In this document: one piece after another, positions 17,323 through 24,362 of the stretch
Numbering within the stretch: position 1 is the first letter of the stretch
Layout: every line of letters starts with the position of its first letter
Source: Arenimonas sp. GDDSR-1
GTDB lineage: Bacteria > Pseudomonadota > Gammaproteobacteria > Xanthomonadales > Xanthomonadaceae
Assembly (NCBI RefSeq): GCF_025980345.1
Contig: NZ_JAPDUI010000011.1
Coordinates: forward strand, 1 to 33,220
Length of the DNA stretch: 33,220 bases
Direction: 5' to 3'
Program-made: the position numbers and the translations under genes
Notes under the pieces: model-generated
The model's database searches: none
Seen by the model: only the letters and a program-made list of their open reading frames with translations
What the model was told of the DNA's origin: nothing

Positions 17323-17658
17323 TTGTTCTCATTTGAGAATTATTTAAGCCCTAAATCTGAAGAGTTTAGCAGTTCATTGTTTTCAATCGATGATGACGAT
17401 ATCAGAAATGACGGCTATTCCAATAACTCCGTTGATTTTTGCATGCACAACAGTCAGGCCTACCATTCCAGTATTTATGCTAATCACGACTCAACTCAAC
17501 ATAATGATTTAGATATACATCATGATTTACATCACCATCATGATTTAATTCCACATCAAGATTCACTGCATGGTGAACAAACTAATTGGAGTAATGATTT
17601 CCATACAAGCTTCGACTCGTATGAATCAAGCGTCGACAGTGATTGGGGTTACGACTAA
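17323..17658 (+). CDS. His/Asp/Ser-rich low-complexity protein (C-terminal part of the interrupted frame)
   Basis: Read from a TTG at 17323 this gives 111 residues; the open frame actually begins at 17233 directly after the TAG of the previous ORF. There is no convincing ribosome-binding site at the TTG, so it is more likely the second half of one gene than an independent one. The sequence is rich in Ser, Asp, Asn and His, with a histidine cluster near residues 60-82 (IHHDLHHHHDLIPHQD) that could bind Zn2+, Ni2+ or Cu2+. No named domain. The low-complexity, AT-rich codons match the other island genes. Confidence 0.35.
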   Translation: MFSFENYLSPKSEEFSSSLFSIDDDDIRNDGYSNNSVDFCMHNSQAYHSSIYANHDSTQHNDLDIHHDLHHHHDLIPHQDSLHGEQTNWSNDFHTSFDSYESSVDSDWGYD

Positions 17659-17947
17659 TATTTTTATTTTAAGCAAGAGCTTACTCAATCATATTCTTTA
17701 ATAGAGCTTGTAAAATTGCGATCAAGAAATGTCAGGCCTGCTTGAAGGTCGAATCATTCCGGCTAATCTTTGTGCCATCTATGTCATTGGACGCGAGGCC
17801 ATAGACTTAAGATGGCTAAATGCTCCCAGGTCTCAGCTGAATGAATTTCGCCATTATGGGTTATTGATGCTGATGAGGCTTTGATGATGTCATGTGCATG
17901 CTCCTGCGCATTACGTTTGCGTACAGTTTCTGATACCACTGAGTGCT
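17659..17947. other. AT-rich right end of the island
   Basis: About 290 bases between the His-rich ORF and the end of the first sensor kinase gene. It contains a small hairpin (TAAGC/GCTTA, 17671-17684) after a T-rich run and one short minus-strand frame listed separately. GC rises abruptly at about 17948, where the kinase gene begins to be read. No tRNA-like repeat that could mark an attachment site was found. Confidence 0.5.
17784..17939 (-). CDS. Possible 51-residue ORF or gene remnant
   Basis: From a GTG at 17939 the minus strand encodes about 51 residues, including EHAHDIIKASSASITHNGEI and ending SLWPRVQ, with ordinary amino-acid composition and codon choice. The frame stays open further right into the kinase gene, so this may be the tail of an older gene cut by the island junction. 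There is no good ribosome-binding site at the GTG and I recognise no family. Confidence 0.2.
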   Translation of the reverse strand: MVSETVRKRNAQEHAHDIIKASSASITHNGEIHSAETWEHLAILSLWPRVQ

Positions 17948-19558
17948 TTATTGCCTCAACAGCACATGCACGCGCACGCCCGGTAGATTGTGGATGTGCA
18001 GCACTCCGTTCAGGGCGGCAGCGCGGTCGCGGATGCTGTAGAACCCGTGATCGATCTGGCGCAGGCTTTTCAGTCCGATGCCGTCATCGAGGATATCCAG
18101 CAGCACGAAAATGGTACGTCGGCGTTCACCGATGCGCAGACGCACGCGCAGGCGCTCGCAATGCGAATACTTGAGGGCGTTGTTGACCGCTTCCTGTACG
18201 ATGCGGTACGCAGCCAGATTGGTCACCATGTCCAGACGTTCCAGCAGCTGGCTGTCGCCGTAGATTTCGGTGGCGTATTCCACGCCGGCCTGTTCGCACA
18301 TCTGGGCCGGACTGCCGAAGGCCACGGCCGCATACAGACCGAGCTGGTCCAACTCATCGGGTGTCAGCGCATTGACCACGGAGCGCAGCGATTTGCCCAG
18401 CCGCTCGGTCAACAGCTCGATCCGTGCAATGCCGTCCTGGCCGGTGTCGGCCGGGGCATTGGCCCGGCTCAGACTCAGCTGGGCCTGCATTGCGGTCAGG
18501 GTCTGGCCCATTTCATCGTGCAGCTCGCGTGCCAGCCGCTTGCGTTCCAGTTCTTCACTGTGCAGGCTGCGCCGGCTCGACTCGGCCAGGGCGGCAAGGG
18601 CTTCCTGCAGGCGGTCCTTGTCGATCTGGACCAGGCGCTCGTTCTGGCGGAGCTCGTCGACGCTGGCACCGAACAGCAGGGCCATCGCGCCCATGACCGC
18701 GACATACAGCTGCAGTTCGAGGATGTCGCTGCTGTGGATATGGCCATCAACGGCAATCAGGATGCTGACCACCAGCATGGACAGTGCCGCTCCGCGCCAC
18801 CCGTGCAGGAAGGAAAACACCACCACCGCCGCCAGCAGCAGGATCTTGAGCATGGCGGTCAGGCTGTCATCGGGTTCGGCCAGCAGCGAACTGCTGATGT
18901 AGATCAGCATCGGCAGCAGATAGAGATAGATCAGCGCCGAACGGATGATCCGGCTGGATCCGGTCCGGTTGGCGGGCACCAGCAGCCAGAGCGCCATCGG
19001 CAACACCAGAACGACGCCGAGGAAGCCGCCCATGAAGTGGCTGAGCATGAAGTTGATCAGGTCGGGAAGCGTATTCGGACGGACCGGGCCGGGCGCCATG
19101 CCGACGGCATTCAGCCAGCCGGGGCTGCCGTAAGACGCCAACAGGTCCTTGCCCATCAGCAGCAGGCCGACCAGGGCCGCACCCGCATGCATCAGCGCCA
19201 TGCCGCGCAGGGTGGCGGCCGACTCGGGACGGAAATCGAAGCGCTGCACGGTGTGAACGCAGAGCATGATCAGCAAGGGATGCAGCCAGATCGCCGACGC
19301 ATCCGGACCGATGCGGTCCCAGGGCGGCCCGAGCCCCAGCCAGGACACCGTCAGATGCTGCAGCAGGGCGCTCAGGGCGAATACCCCATACCAGGCCGGC
19401 CATTCCCGGTGCGGCCGGAACAGCAGCACGGCGAACACCAATCCCGCGGCCAGCATCCAATGGAAGAATCCGTACATGAAGAAGAACAGATAGGCCAGGG
19501 CCAGCACCGGAACAATCCAGCGCGGCGGCGGCAGGTACGGACGCATTCGGGAGAACAT
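17948..19558 (-). CDS. Sensor histidine kinase 1, MASE1-like membrane sensor with HisKA_3 and HATPase_c
   Basis: About 536 residues. The N-terminal half (about 15-290) has eight or more hydrophobic segments in a MASE1-like arrangement; a short coiled coil (about 295-340) leads to the HisKA_3 dimerisation helix with ARELHDEMGQTL (phosphoacceptor His347). The ATP-binding domain has an N box (QEAVNN, about 455-460) and a G1 box DDGIG (about 491-495). It should autophosphorylate and pass phosphate to a NarL-type regulator, almost certainly the divergent gene at 19668. The frame is open far upstream, but that would overlap the regulator; ATG 19558 is the first sensible start, ATG 19546 the alternative. 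Its 3' end abuts the AT-rich island. Confidence 0.85.
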   Translation of the reverse strand: MFSRMRPYLPPPRWIVPVLALAYLFFFMYGFFHWMLAAGLVFAVLLFRPHREWPAWYGVFALSALLQHLTVSWLGLGPPWDRIGPDASAIWLHPLLIMLCVHTVQRFDFRPESAATLRGMALMHAGAALVGLLLMGKDLLASYGSPGWLNAVGMAPGPVRPNTLPDLINFMLSHFMGGFLGVVLVLPMALWLLVPANRTGSSRIIRSALIYLYLLPMLIYISSSLLAEPDDSLTAMLKILLLAAVVVFSFLHGWRGAALSMLVVSILIAVDGHIHSSDILELQLYVAVMGAMALLFGASVDELRQNERLVQIDKDRLQEALAALAESSRRSLHSEELERKRLARELHDEMGQTLTAMQAQLSLSRANAPADTGQDGIARIELLTERLGKSLRSVVNALTPDELDQLGLYAAVAFGSPAQMCEQAGVEYATEIYGDSQLLERLDMVTNLAAYRIVQEAVNNALKYSHCERLRVRLRIGERRRTIFVLLDILDDGIGLKSLRQIDHGFYSIRDRAAALNGVLHIHNLPGVRVHVLLRQ

Positions 19559-19667
19559 CGGCAATATCACGGCGGCATCGGGAGTGATGCCTAGCCTAAC
19601 AAGGAAGCGGCGGGTATGGCCAAGAATTTTTCTGCAGGCCGGCCGGTTTCTGGGCGATAATGCCGGA

Positions 19668-20279
19668 ATGATCCGTATTCTTCTGCTCGACGACCATGGC
19701 GTACTGCGCGAAGGCATCAAGCGACTGCTCGAGGCCGAGCCGGATTTCACCGTCTGCGGCGAGGCCGGAAGCGTCAAGGAAGCCCTGGAAGCGTTGCGCA
19801 TGCTCGGTCCGGATGTGCTGATCAGCGACATCAGCTTGGGCGAAGGCAATAGTTTCGAACTGATCGAAACCATGGTGCGTGCCGGTACCGGCACCAAAAT
19901 CCTGGTGCTGAGCATGCATGAGAATCCGGCTTTCGTCAGCAAAGTTTTGTCTCTCGGCGTACGCGGTTACGTGACCAAGGCCGCCGCCGCAAAAGAATTG
20001 GTGCCGGCCCTGCGCAGTTTGGTCGACAATGGCAATTACGTGTCCAGCGACGTGCGCCGGATGAAACCGGGCCAGGCGCCGAAGCTGACCCAGCGCGAGC
20101 TGGAAGCATTGAAACTGCTGGTGCGCGGCCTGCCGCCGAAAGTCATCGCCGGGCAGCTCGGCATCAGCGACAAGACCCTGTACGGGCACCGCGCCAATCT
20201 GATGCTGAAACTGCAGGCGCGAACCCTGCCCGAGCTGCAGGAAAAAGCCATCGGTTTCGGGCTGATACAGTCGCCGTAA
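19668..20279 (+). CDS. Response regulator 1, NarL/FixJ (LuxR-type HTH) family
   Basis: A 203-residue regulator. The receiver domain (1-120) has the acidic pair Asp8-Asp9, phosphoacceptor Asp54 (LISDIS) and Lys104 (GYVTK). A GerE/LuxR helix-turn-helix fills about 138-200 (LTQRELEALKLLVRGLPPKVIAGQLGISDKTLYGHRANL, split here as one domain). The start is the ATG at 19668; upstream codons only extend into the intergenic region. It is divergent from sensor kinase 1 and clearly related to the regulator at 23552, sharing the LGISDKT recognition helix. A 15-base RcsB-box-like site lies 60 bases after its end. Confidence 0.92.
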   Translation: MIRILLLDDHGVLREGIKRLLEAEPDFTVCGEAGSVKEALEALRMLGPDVLISDISLGEGNSFELIETMVRAGTGTKILVLSMHENPAFVSKVLSLGVRGYVTKAAAAKELVPALRSLVDNGNYVSSDVRRMKPGQAPKLTQRELEALKLLVRGLPPKVIAGQLGISDKTLYGHRANLMLKLQARTLPELQEKAIGFGLIQSP

Positions 20280-20338
20280 GTCGCTGAAGCGGGCGTCTGC
20301 CGCAGGCACTACGTGAAACCGTTAAACCGCAGCATCCC

Positions 20339-20353
20339 TAGAGATTATTCCTA
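20339..20353. promoter_or_regulatory. RcsB-box-like site upstream of the 86-residue gene
   Basis: TAGAGATTATTCCTA resembles the RcsAB box (TAAGAAT-ATTCCTA) bound by NarL/FixJ-family regulators, with one extra central base. It shares its last ten bases plus two following T's with the site at 23475-23489. A -10-like GCTAAT at 20365-20370 lies 11 bases downstream, so the box would sit at the -35 region of a promoter for the gene at 20413. Confidence 0.45.
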
Positions 20354-20412
20354 TTTCGCCCTTTGCTAATGCTCCTTAAACTGGCCTGCAACAGTTAGGG
20401 GAATCAAGGTCG

Positions 20413-20673
20413 ATGAGTAGCACGAACACGCATGTCCTGCGGATCAAAAGCCATCCGGATACGATCCGAAGACCGTCATTGGTGTTGAGTGCATTGAAAA
20501 TATTTTTCCCGATGGATGTCGCGACGCATTATTTCGTCTTGCTGGAAAAAGGTAGCCAGGCCGATGTCCAGTTCGGCAGAACCCGGAGCGATCTGGCCAT
20601 ACTTCGGCGCGGCCTGCAGGCGCAGGGCTTCGTAATTGAGGTCACTGAGACGCAGGCCACTCCGGAAAATTGA
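20413..20673 (+). CDS. Small protein of unknown function (86 residues)
   Basis: The ATG follows AGGGGAATCAAGG, an acceptable ribosome-binding region. The protein is soluble, with a short hydrophobic centre (FFPMDVATHYFVLLEKG, about 31-47) and a charged C-terminus containing RSDLAILRRGLQAQGFVIEV. I recognise no family, and no signal peptide is evident. It stands alone between two converging units: response regulator 1 upstream and the RCC1-like gene, whose 3' end it overlaps by 32 bases on the other strand. The RcsB-like box 60 bases upstream suggests control by one of the two neighbouring regulators. Confidence 0.6.
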   Translation: MSSTNTHVLRIKSHPDTIRRPSLVLSALKIFFPMDVATHYFVLLEKGSQADVQFGRTRSDLAILRRGLQAQGFVIEVTETQATPEN

Positions 20674-21868
20674 CCCGGAGCGGAATCCAAGGCCGCTCCG
20701 GCGTGTGCTCACCGAGCAGCTTGGCCTTGTTGCTTCCCCAGCAAAAAACTTTGTCGGAGCGGGTCAACGCGCACATGCCCCATTCATTGTGGGCCAGCTC
20801 GGTGACGGGCTCATCAAACAGCACCGGCATCGGGACCGGAACATTCGGATAACGTGCGGGATCCTGACCGGCCGAACCATGTTCGTTGTAGCCCCAGCAG
20901 AATACGCTGCCCGACTGATTGAGCGCGCAGGTATGTGAAGAGCTGCTGAGCTGAACGACATTTCGAAGACCGGGAACGCGGCCGGGCCGGAAGCGCAACG
21001 CGTTTTTGTCCGGATGGCGCAATCCGTCGCCGAGCTGGTTTTCATAGTTGGCGCCCCAGCAATACACCTGGCGGCTGACGGCTATGGCGCAGGTCTGCAG
21101 GTAGCCCGGAGTGATGCGAGTCAGCTTTTCAGGTAAATGCCGAACACGTACAGGGTGCATGCGATCTTCGACGCTGCCATCGCCGAGCGCGCCCATGGCA
21201 TTGAAACCCCAGCAATAGGCAGCGCCTGAAGCACCGACGGCACAGGCGTGATGCGGCCCGAATCCCAGATCAACGGCAGGCTCTGGGAGTGACAAGGGCT
21301 CCGGACGGCTGGCGGTCCGGAACACCCGGATGCGTTGACGGCTGTTGCTGCGCCCGGTCGTGCCCCAACAGAAAACCTTTCCGCTGGCGTCTAGTGCGCA
21401 GGAGCCATCGAATCCGGATGCGATTTTTACGATGCCGGACAACCCAGGAACGGTTACCGGTCGGGCATCGAGCTGCATCCTTGCGCCGCCGTCACCCATC
21501 ACGCCCATGGCCGGATCGCCCCAGCACAGCACCTGTCCGGTATGGGTCAGCCCGCAACTGTGGTCGGAGCCGCCCTCCATCATGCTGAATGGCCGTCGAA
21601 ACCGAATCGCCTGCGGTACCGGCTGCAGGGCGAAGCCCTCATTGCCGAGCTGGCCCTTCAGATTGTTGCCCCAGCACCAGAGTATTCCGGCAGGGTCGCG
21701 CCGGCACATGTGGTTTTCGCCTGAATTGAGCGTCCGCACGGTCATGACCAGGCGTTGTCCGGCTACGGCCACCGGCGTTGGTGGCGCATCCGCGTAGCGT
21801 CGTGCATCCTGCAGCAGGGCCAGAAAAAGCGCGAAGCAGACCGCGTAAAGGAACAGGTGGCGTTTCAT
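20642..21868 (-). CDS. RCC1-like seven-repeat beta-propeller protein, membrane-anchored or secreted
   Basis: About 408 residues with an N-terminal hydrophobic segment (about 4-20) that could be a signal peptide or anchor. Seven RCC1-type repeats follow, each built as C-[A/G]-x5-8-G-x-V-x-C-W-G, for example CALDASGKVFCWG and CALNQSGSVFCWG. Seven repeats fit a closed seven-blade propeller, and the paired cysteines in every blade point to one disulphide per blade and so to an extracytoplasmic place. RCC1 propellers bind proteins; the partner here is unknown. The ATG at 21868 overlaps the stop of sensor kinase 2 by four bases (ATGA), so the two are translationally coupled; a GTG two codons earlier is an alternative start. 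Confidence 0.85.
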   Translation of the reverse strand: MKRHLFLYAVCFALFLALLQDARRYADAPPTPVAVAGQRLVMTVRTLNSGENHMCRRDPAGILWCWGNNLKGQLGNEGFALQPVPQAIRFRRPFSMMEGGSDHSCGLTHTGQVLCWGDPAMGVMGDGGARMQLDARPVTVPGLSGIVKIASGFDGSCALDASGKVFCWGTTGRSNSRQRIRVFRTASRPEPLSLPEPAVDLGFGPHHACAVGASGAAYCWGFNAMGALGDGSVEDRMHPVRVRHLPEKLTRITPGYLQTCAIAVSRQVYCWGANYENQLGDGLRHPDKNALRFRPGRVPGLRNVVQLSSSSHTCALNQSGSVFCWGYNEHGSAGQDPARYPNVPVPMPVLFDEPVTELAHNEWGMCALTRSDKVFCWGSNKAKLLGEHTPERPWIPLRVNFPEWPASQ

Positions 21869-23445
21869 CGGCACGGCACCTGCAGGACGAACCCGATTTT
21901 CTTGAACCTCGGCTTCCTCCCGTGCCGGAGAACGCCGCCGGCTTCGCGGGTTCGCTGGATCAGACCGTCAAGACCGATCGAGCCTTTTTTATTGAAATCG
22001 AACAGACGCGTCACATCGTTGTCGCGGACGCTGCCGGCAATCCGGAGATGGTCCGAACGCAGGCGCATGCGCAGGGTGATGTGGCATTGATCGGCACGGC
22101 TGTGCCGGAGGATATTGGTGACCGATTCCTGGAAGAAACGGTGCATGAAGGCAAAGATTTCCGGCGGAACCTCGCCCCAGCCGGGTGACTGCGGAGTGAT
22201 GCTGAAGCGGTAATCGATGCCGGATCCGCGCAGCAGCTGGGCGATGCGTCCGGAGACCAGCTCCTGGCTGAGATAGGCATAATTCACCGGCTCGCGGTTG
22301 AGGCGGTTGAGCATGTTGCGGATGCTGACCGAAGTCGCTTCCAGCATCGCAGAGCCCTTCTCGAACGCACGTCTGGCATTGGCGCTATCAAGCGAATGTT
22401 CAAGCGTGCGGATATAGATGCTGGCGGCGACCAGGCTCTGGCCGACCTCGTCGTGCAGATCCCGGAGCACCCGGTCGAGGCGTTCGCTGTTGAGCGCATT
22501 CTGTGAATGCACGATTTCCTGCATGTTGCGGATCAGAAGCTCTTCCCGCAGTTTGGATTTTTCCAGATGCGCTTTGGCCAGATTGAGGCGGTTGAGGAAG
22601 AATGCGATGTAAAGCGTGAAGATGCTCAGGAAAATAAGATAGCTGATGACCGCATGCCAAGTGCTGAGCGACCAGCCGTTGTGCTGGCTGGAAACCACGA
22701 AAACCGTTGAAATACATCCCACCCAGGCGGCGAATACACCGAATCGGTAGGCGGTAACGATCAGGACCGCAATCAACATCAACAGAACCAGATAGATGAA
22801 AGACGGGTTGTTGAGAATGCCGAAAATTGCGGTGGCGCTCTGATAAAGCAGGTAAAGGGCAAACGGCATCAGTCCCGAAATGGCAATGGACCGCGGTGAC
22901 AGGCCGGGATTTTCAATGGTATACGCGGCGAAGAATCCGAAGATGACCGCGGAAAGCGCGTAAATGGCCAGCTTGGCGTAGGCGGACGACACCAGATAGA
23001 AGAAATCGCGGGGGTTGCTGAAATGTTCATAGGCCAATATCGCGAGTATTGTTGCGGCAGAAACCGCACCGATGAACAGCACATAGTCCAGAAACGCGGG
23101 ATTCCGGGGCGGCAGGGGCGCAAGCCGGTCGCCGGAGAGAACCCACGCGGAAAGATAGGTCGCGATGATACCTGCGAGATGCGCCTGATAGGCGGCCACT
23201 TCATGATAGGAGAAAATCCGGTTGCTTGGATTGACGGCGATCAGAATCGCTTCAATCAATGCCGCCGGAACATAATAGGCTCTCGGGAGCCGGAGAATGA
23301 CGACCAGACGGATGCCGAACAGCACGCTGATGTAGACACCTTCGATATCCGCGATGATGAAAGCGGCGAAAACCAGTGCCATCACACCCAAAATGAGCGG
23401 CCGGGGCATGGATTTGTTGATGGCGTCTGAATTACCCATTGCCAT
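21865..23445 (-). CDS. Sensor histidine kinase 2, MASE1-like membrane sensor with HisKA_3 and a degenerate HATPase_c
   Basis: A 526-residue protein with eight or more hydrophobic segments in residues 15-285 (MASE1-like), a coiled coil (about 285-325), and the HisKA_3 motif LRDLHDEVGQSL (His331). In the ATP-binding domain the N box is present (FFQESVTNILRHS, about 437-449), but the G1 box reads VRDNDVT instead of DNGxG (Asp477 replaces the glycine), and the following G2 region is GSIGLDGLIQR. ATP binding may be weakened or unusual. Its partner should be the divergent regulator at 23552. It is followed by, and overlaps, the RCC1-like gene. Start taken as ATG 23445; ATG 23439 is equally possible. 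Confidence 0.85.
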   Translation of the reverse strand: MAMGNSDAINKSMPRPLILGVMALVFAAFIIADIEGVYISVLFGIRLVVILRLPRAYYVPAALIEAILIAVNPSNRIFSYHEVAAYQAHLAGIIATYLSAWVLSGDRLAPLPPRNPAFLDYVLFIGAVSAATILAILAYEHFSNPRDFFYLVSSAYAKLAIYALSAVIFGFFAAYTIENPGLSPRSIAISGLMPFALYLLYQSATAIFGILNNPSFIYLVLLMLIAVLIVTAYRFGVFAAWVGCISTVFVVSSQHNGWSLSTWHAVISYLIFLSIFTLYIAFFLNRLNLAKAHLEKSKLREELLIRNMQEIVHSQNALNSERLDRVLRDLHDEVGQSLVAASIYIRTLEHSLDSANARRAFEKGSAMLEATSVSIRNMLNRLNREPVNYAYLSQELVSGRIAQLLRGSGIDYRFSITPQSPGWGEVPPEIFAFMHRFFQESVTNILRHSRADQCHITLRMRLRSDHLRIAGSVRDNDVTRLFDFNKKGSIGLDGLIQRTREAGGVLRHGRKPRFKKIGFVLQVPCR

Positions 23446-23474
23446 AGGGTGCGGTACCGCATCCGCAGCCGCTA

Positions 23475-23489
23475 TAAGAATTATTCCTA
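23475..23489. promoter_or_regulatory. RcsB-box-like site in the kinase 2 / regulator 2 divergent region
   Basis: TAAGAATTATTCCTA matches the RcsAB box on both half sites, differing by one extra central base. It lies 30 bases upstream of kinase 2 and 62 bases upstream of response regulator 2, where a regulator could control both. The 12-mer ATTATTCCTATT is shared with the site at 20339. A perfect 12-bp palindrome TGCGGTACCGCA (23450-23461) lies between this box and the kinase start. Confidence 0.5.
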
Positions 23490-23551
23490 TTGGCTTTTCA
23501 CTTCCGGTCGTGGAATATGGCGGATAGCATTAAAGGAATCACTACTTCGGC

Positions 23552-24151
23552 ATGATACGGATTGTCCTGTTGGAAGACCATGCCATCGTCCGTGAGGGCG
23601 TCCGCTTCATGCTCGATCAGGTGCCGGAGTTTTCGGTCGTTGCCGAATTCGAATGCCCCCAGCAACTGTTCGATGCCATCGCCGGGCTCGACGCCGACAT
23701 TCTGATTACCGATTTGGATTTCGAGCGATTCCGCGGCGTCGAGATACTCCAGCATCCTGCCGCCATCACGACGCATTTCCGAACCATCGTTCTGTCCATG
23801 CACGGCGAGGCGCATCTGGTTAAACGCGCCATGGACCTCGGCGTCTTCGGCTATGTCACCAAGTCACGGGGTGCGCGCGAACTTGTGGCCGCCATCCATG
23901 AAGTGCACAAGGGGCATTTCTATCTGACCGACGACATCCGCAATCAGGTCGCCGTGAGTCCGCCGCACATCACCAAGCGTGAACGTGAAGTCCTTCTGCT
24001 TCTCATAGGCGGCGAAACCGCCAAAGCCATTGGCACACGGCTCGGCATCTCCGACAAGACGGTGTATATCCACCGCGCCAGCCTGATGGAAAAATTCGGT
24101 GCCAAAACCATCATCGAGCTTGGACGGAAAGCACGCGACGCCGGAATCTGA
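23552..24151 (+). CDS. Response regulator 2, NarL/FixJ (LuxR-type HTH) family
   Basis: A 199-residue regulator with an N-terminal receiver (Glu8-Asp9, phosphoacceptor Asp54 in LITDLD, Lys104 in GYVTK) and a C-terminal LuxR-type HTH (about 139-199) that begins ITKREREVLLLL and carries LGISDKTVYIHRASLMEKF. The ATG at 23552 starts exactly at the receiver domain. It is divergent from sensor kinase 2 and paralogous to the regulator at 19668. A short GGCCGT/ACGGCC hairpin (24158-24171) lies after the stop but has no T-run. Confidence 0.92.
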   Translation: MIRIVLLEDHAIVREGVRFMLDQVPEFSVVAEFECPQQLFDAIAGLDADILITDLDFERFRGVEILQHPAAITTHFRTIVLSMHGEAHLVKRAMDLGVFGYVTKSRGARELVAAIHEVHKGHFYLTDDIRNQVAVSPPHITKREREVLLLLIGGETAKAIGTRLGISDKTVYIHRASLMEKFGAKTIIELGRKARDAGI

Positions 24152-24345
24152 CTGCGCGGCCGTCAACGGCCACAAGACGTGTCCGGATTCACAGTTCCTT
24201 CGCAGTTCACAGTTGCGACACAATTCAACTTTGCGTAAAGGCTAAAGTCCGAACTACAAAGCCTTAATCCGTCTCGAATTTACAGGAAGCCCCAATAATG
24301 CTATACATGAGCCCACAGGTAACCGGCCCGTTCCGTTTGCCGACA

Positions 24346-24353
24346 GGGGGGGG
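24346..24353 (+). repeat. G8 homopolymer tract in the ribosome-binding position of the porin gene
   Basis: Eight consecutive G's end nine bases before the ATG at 24363, the place a Shine-Dalgarno sequence would occupy; no other purine-rich site is nearby. Tract length changes by slippage would alter the translation start region. Confidence 0.6.
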
Positions 24354-24362
24354 ATCGCACAC

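Noticed and set aside
17500-17580. CRISPR-like short repeats in the His/Asp-rich ORF (CATCATGATTTA units)
   Set aside because: The repeats are irregular, encode His-Asp runs in frame, and have no spacer-repeat periodicity.
17990-19594. A 534-codon plus-strand open frame opposite sensor kinase 1, and other long antisense frames such as 1817-2827, 2548-3639 and 6316-7698
   Set aside because: They lie exactly opposite or out of frame with well-recognised genes, are rich in Gln/His/Arg/Ala as expected from GC-rich antisense codons, and show no known domain.
24188-24214. TTCACAGTT repeated twice, 18 bp apart, before the porin operon
   Set aside because: Just two short copies with no clear relation to a promoter; could be a regulator site but nothing supports it.
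24295-24312. AATAATGCTATACATGA as a Zur operator
   Set aside because: It has a loose likeness to Zur boxes but lacks proper dyad symmetry; zinc control of the operon is not shown by this sequence.
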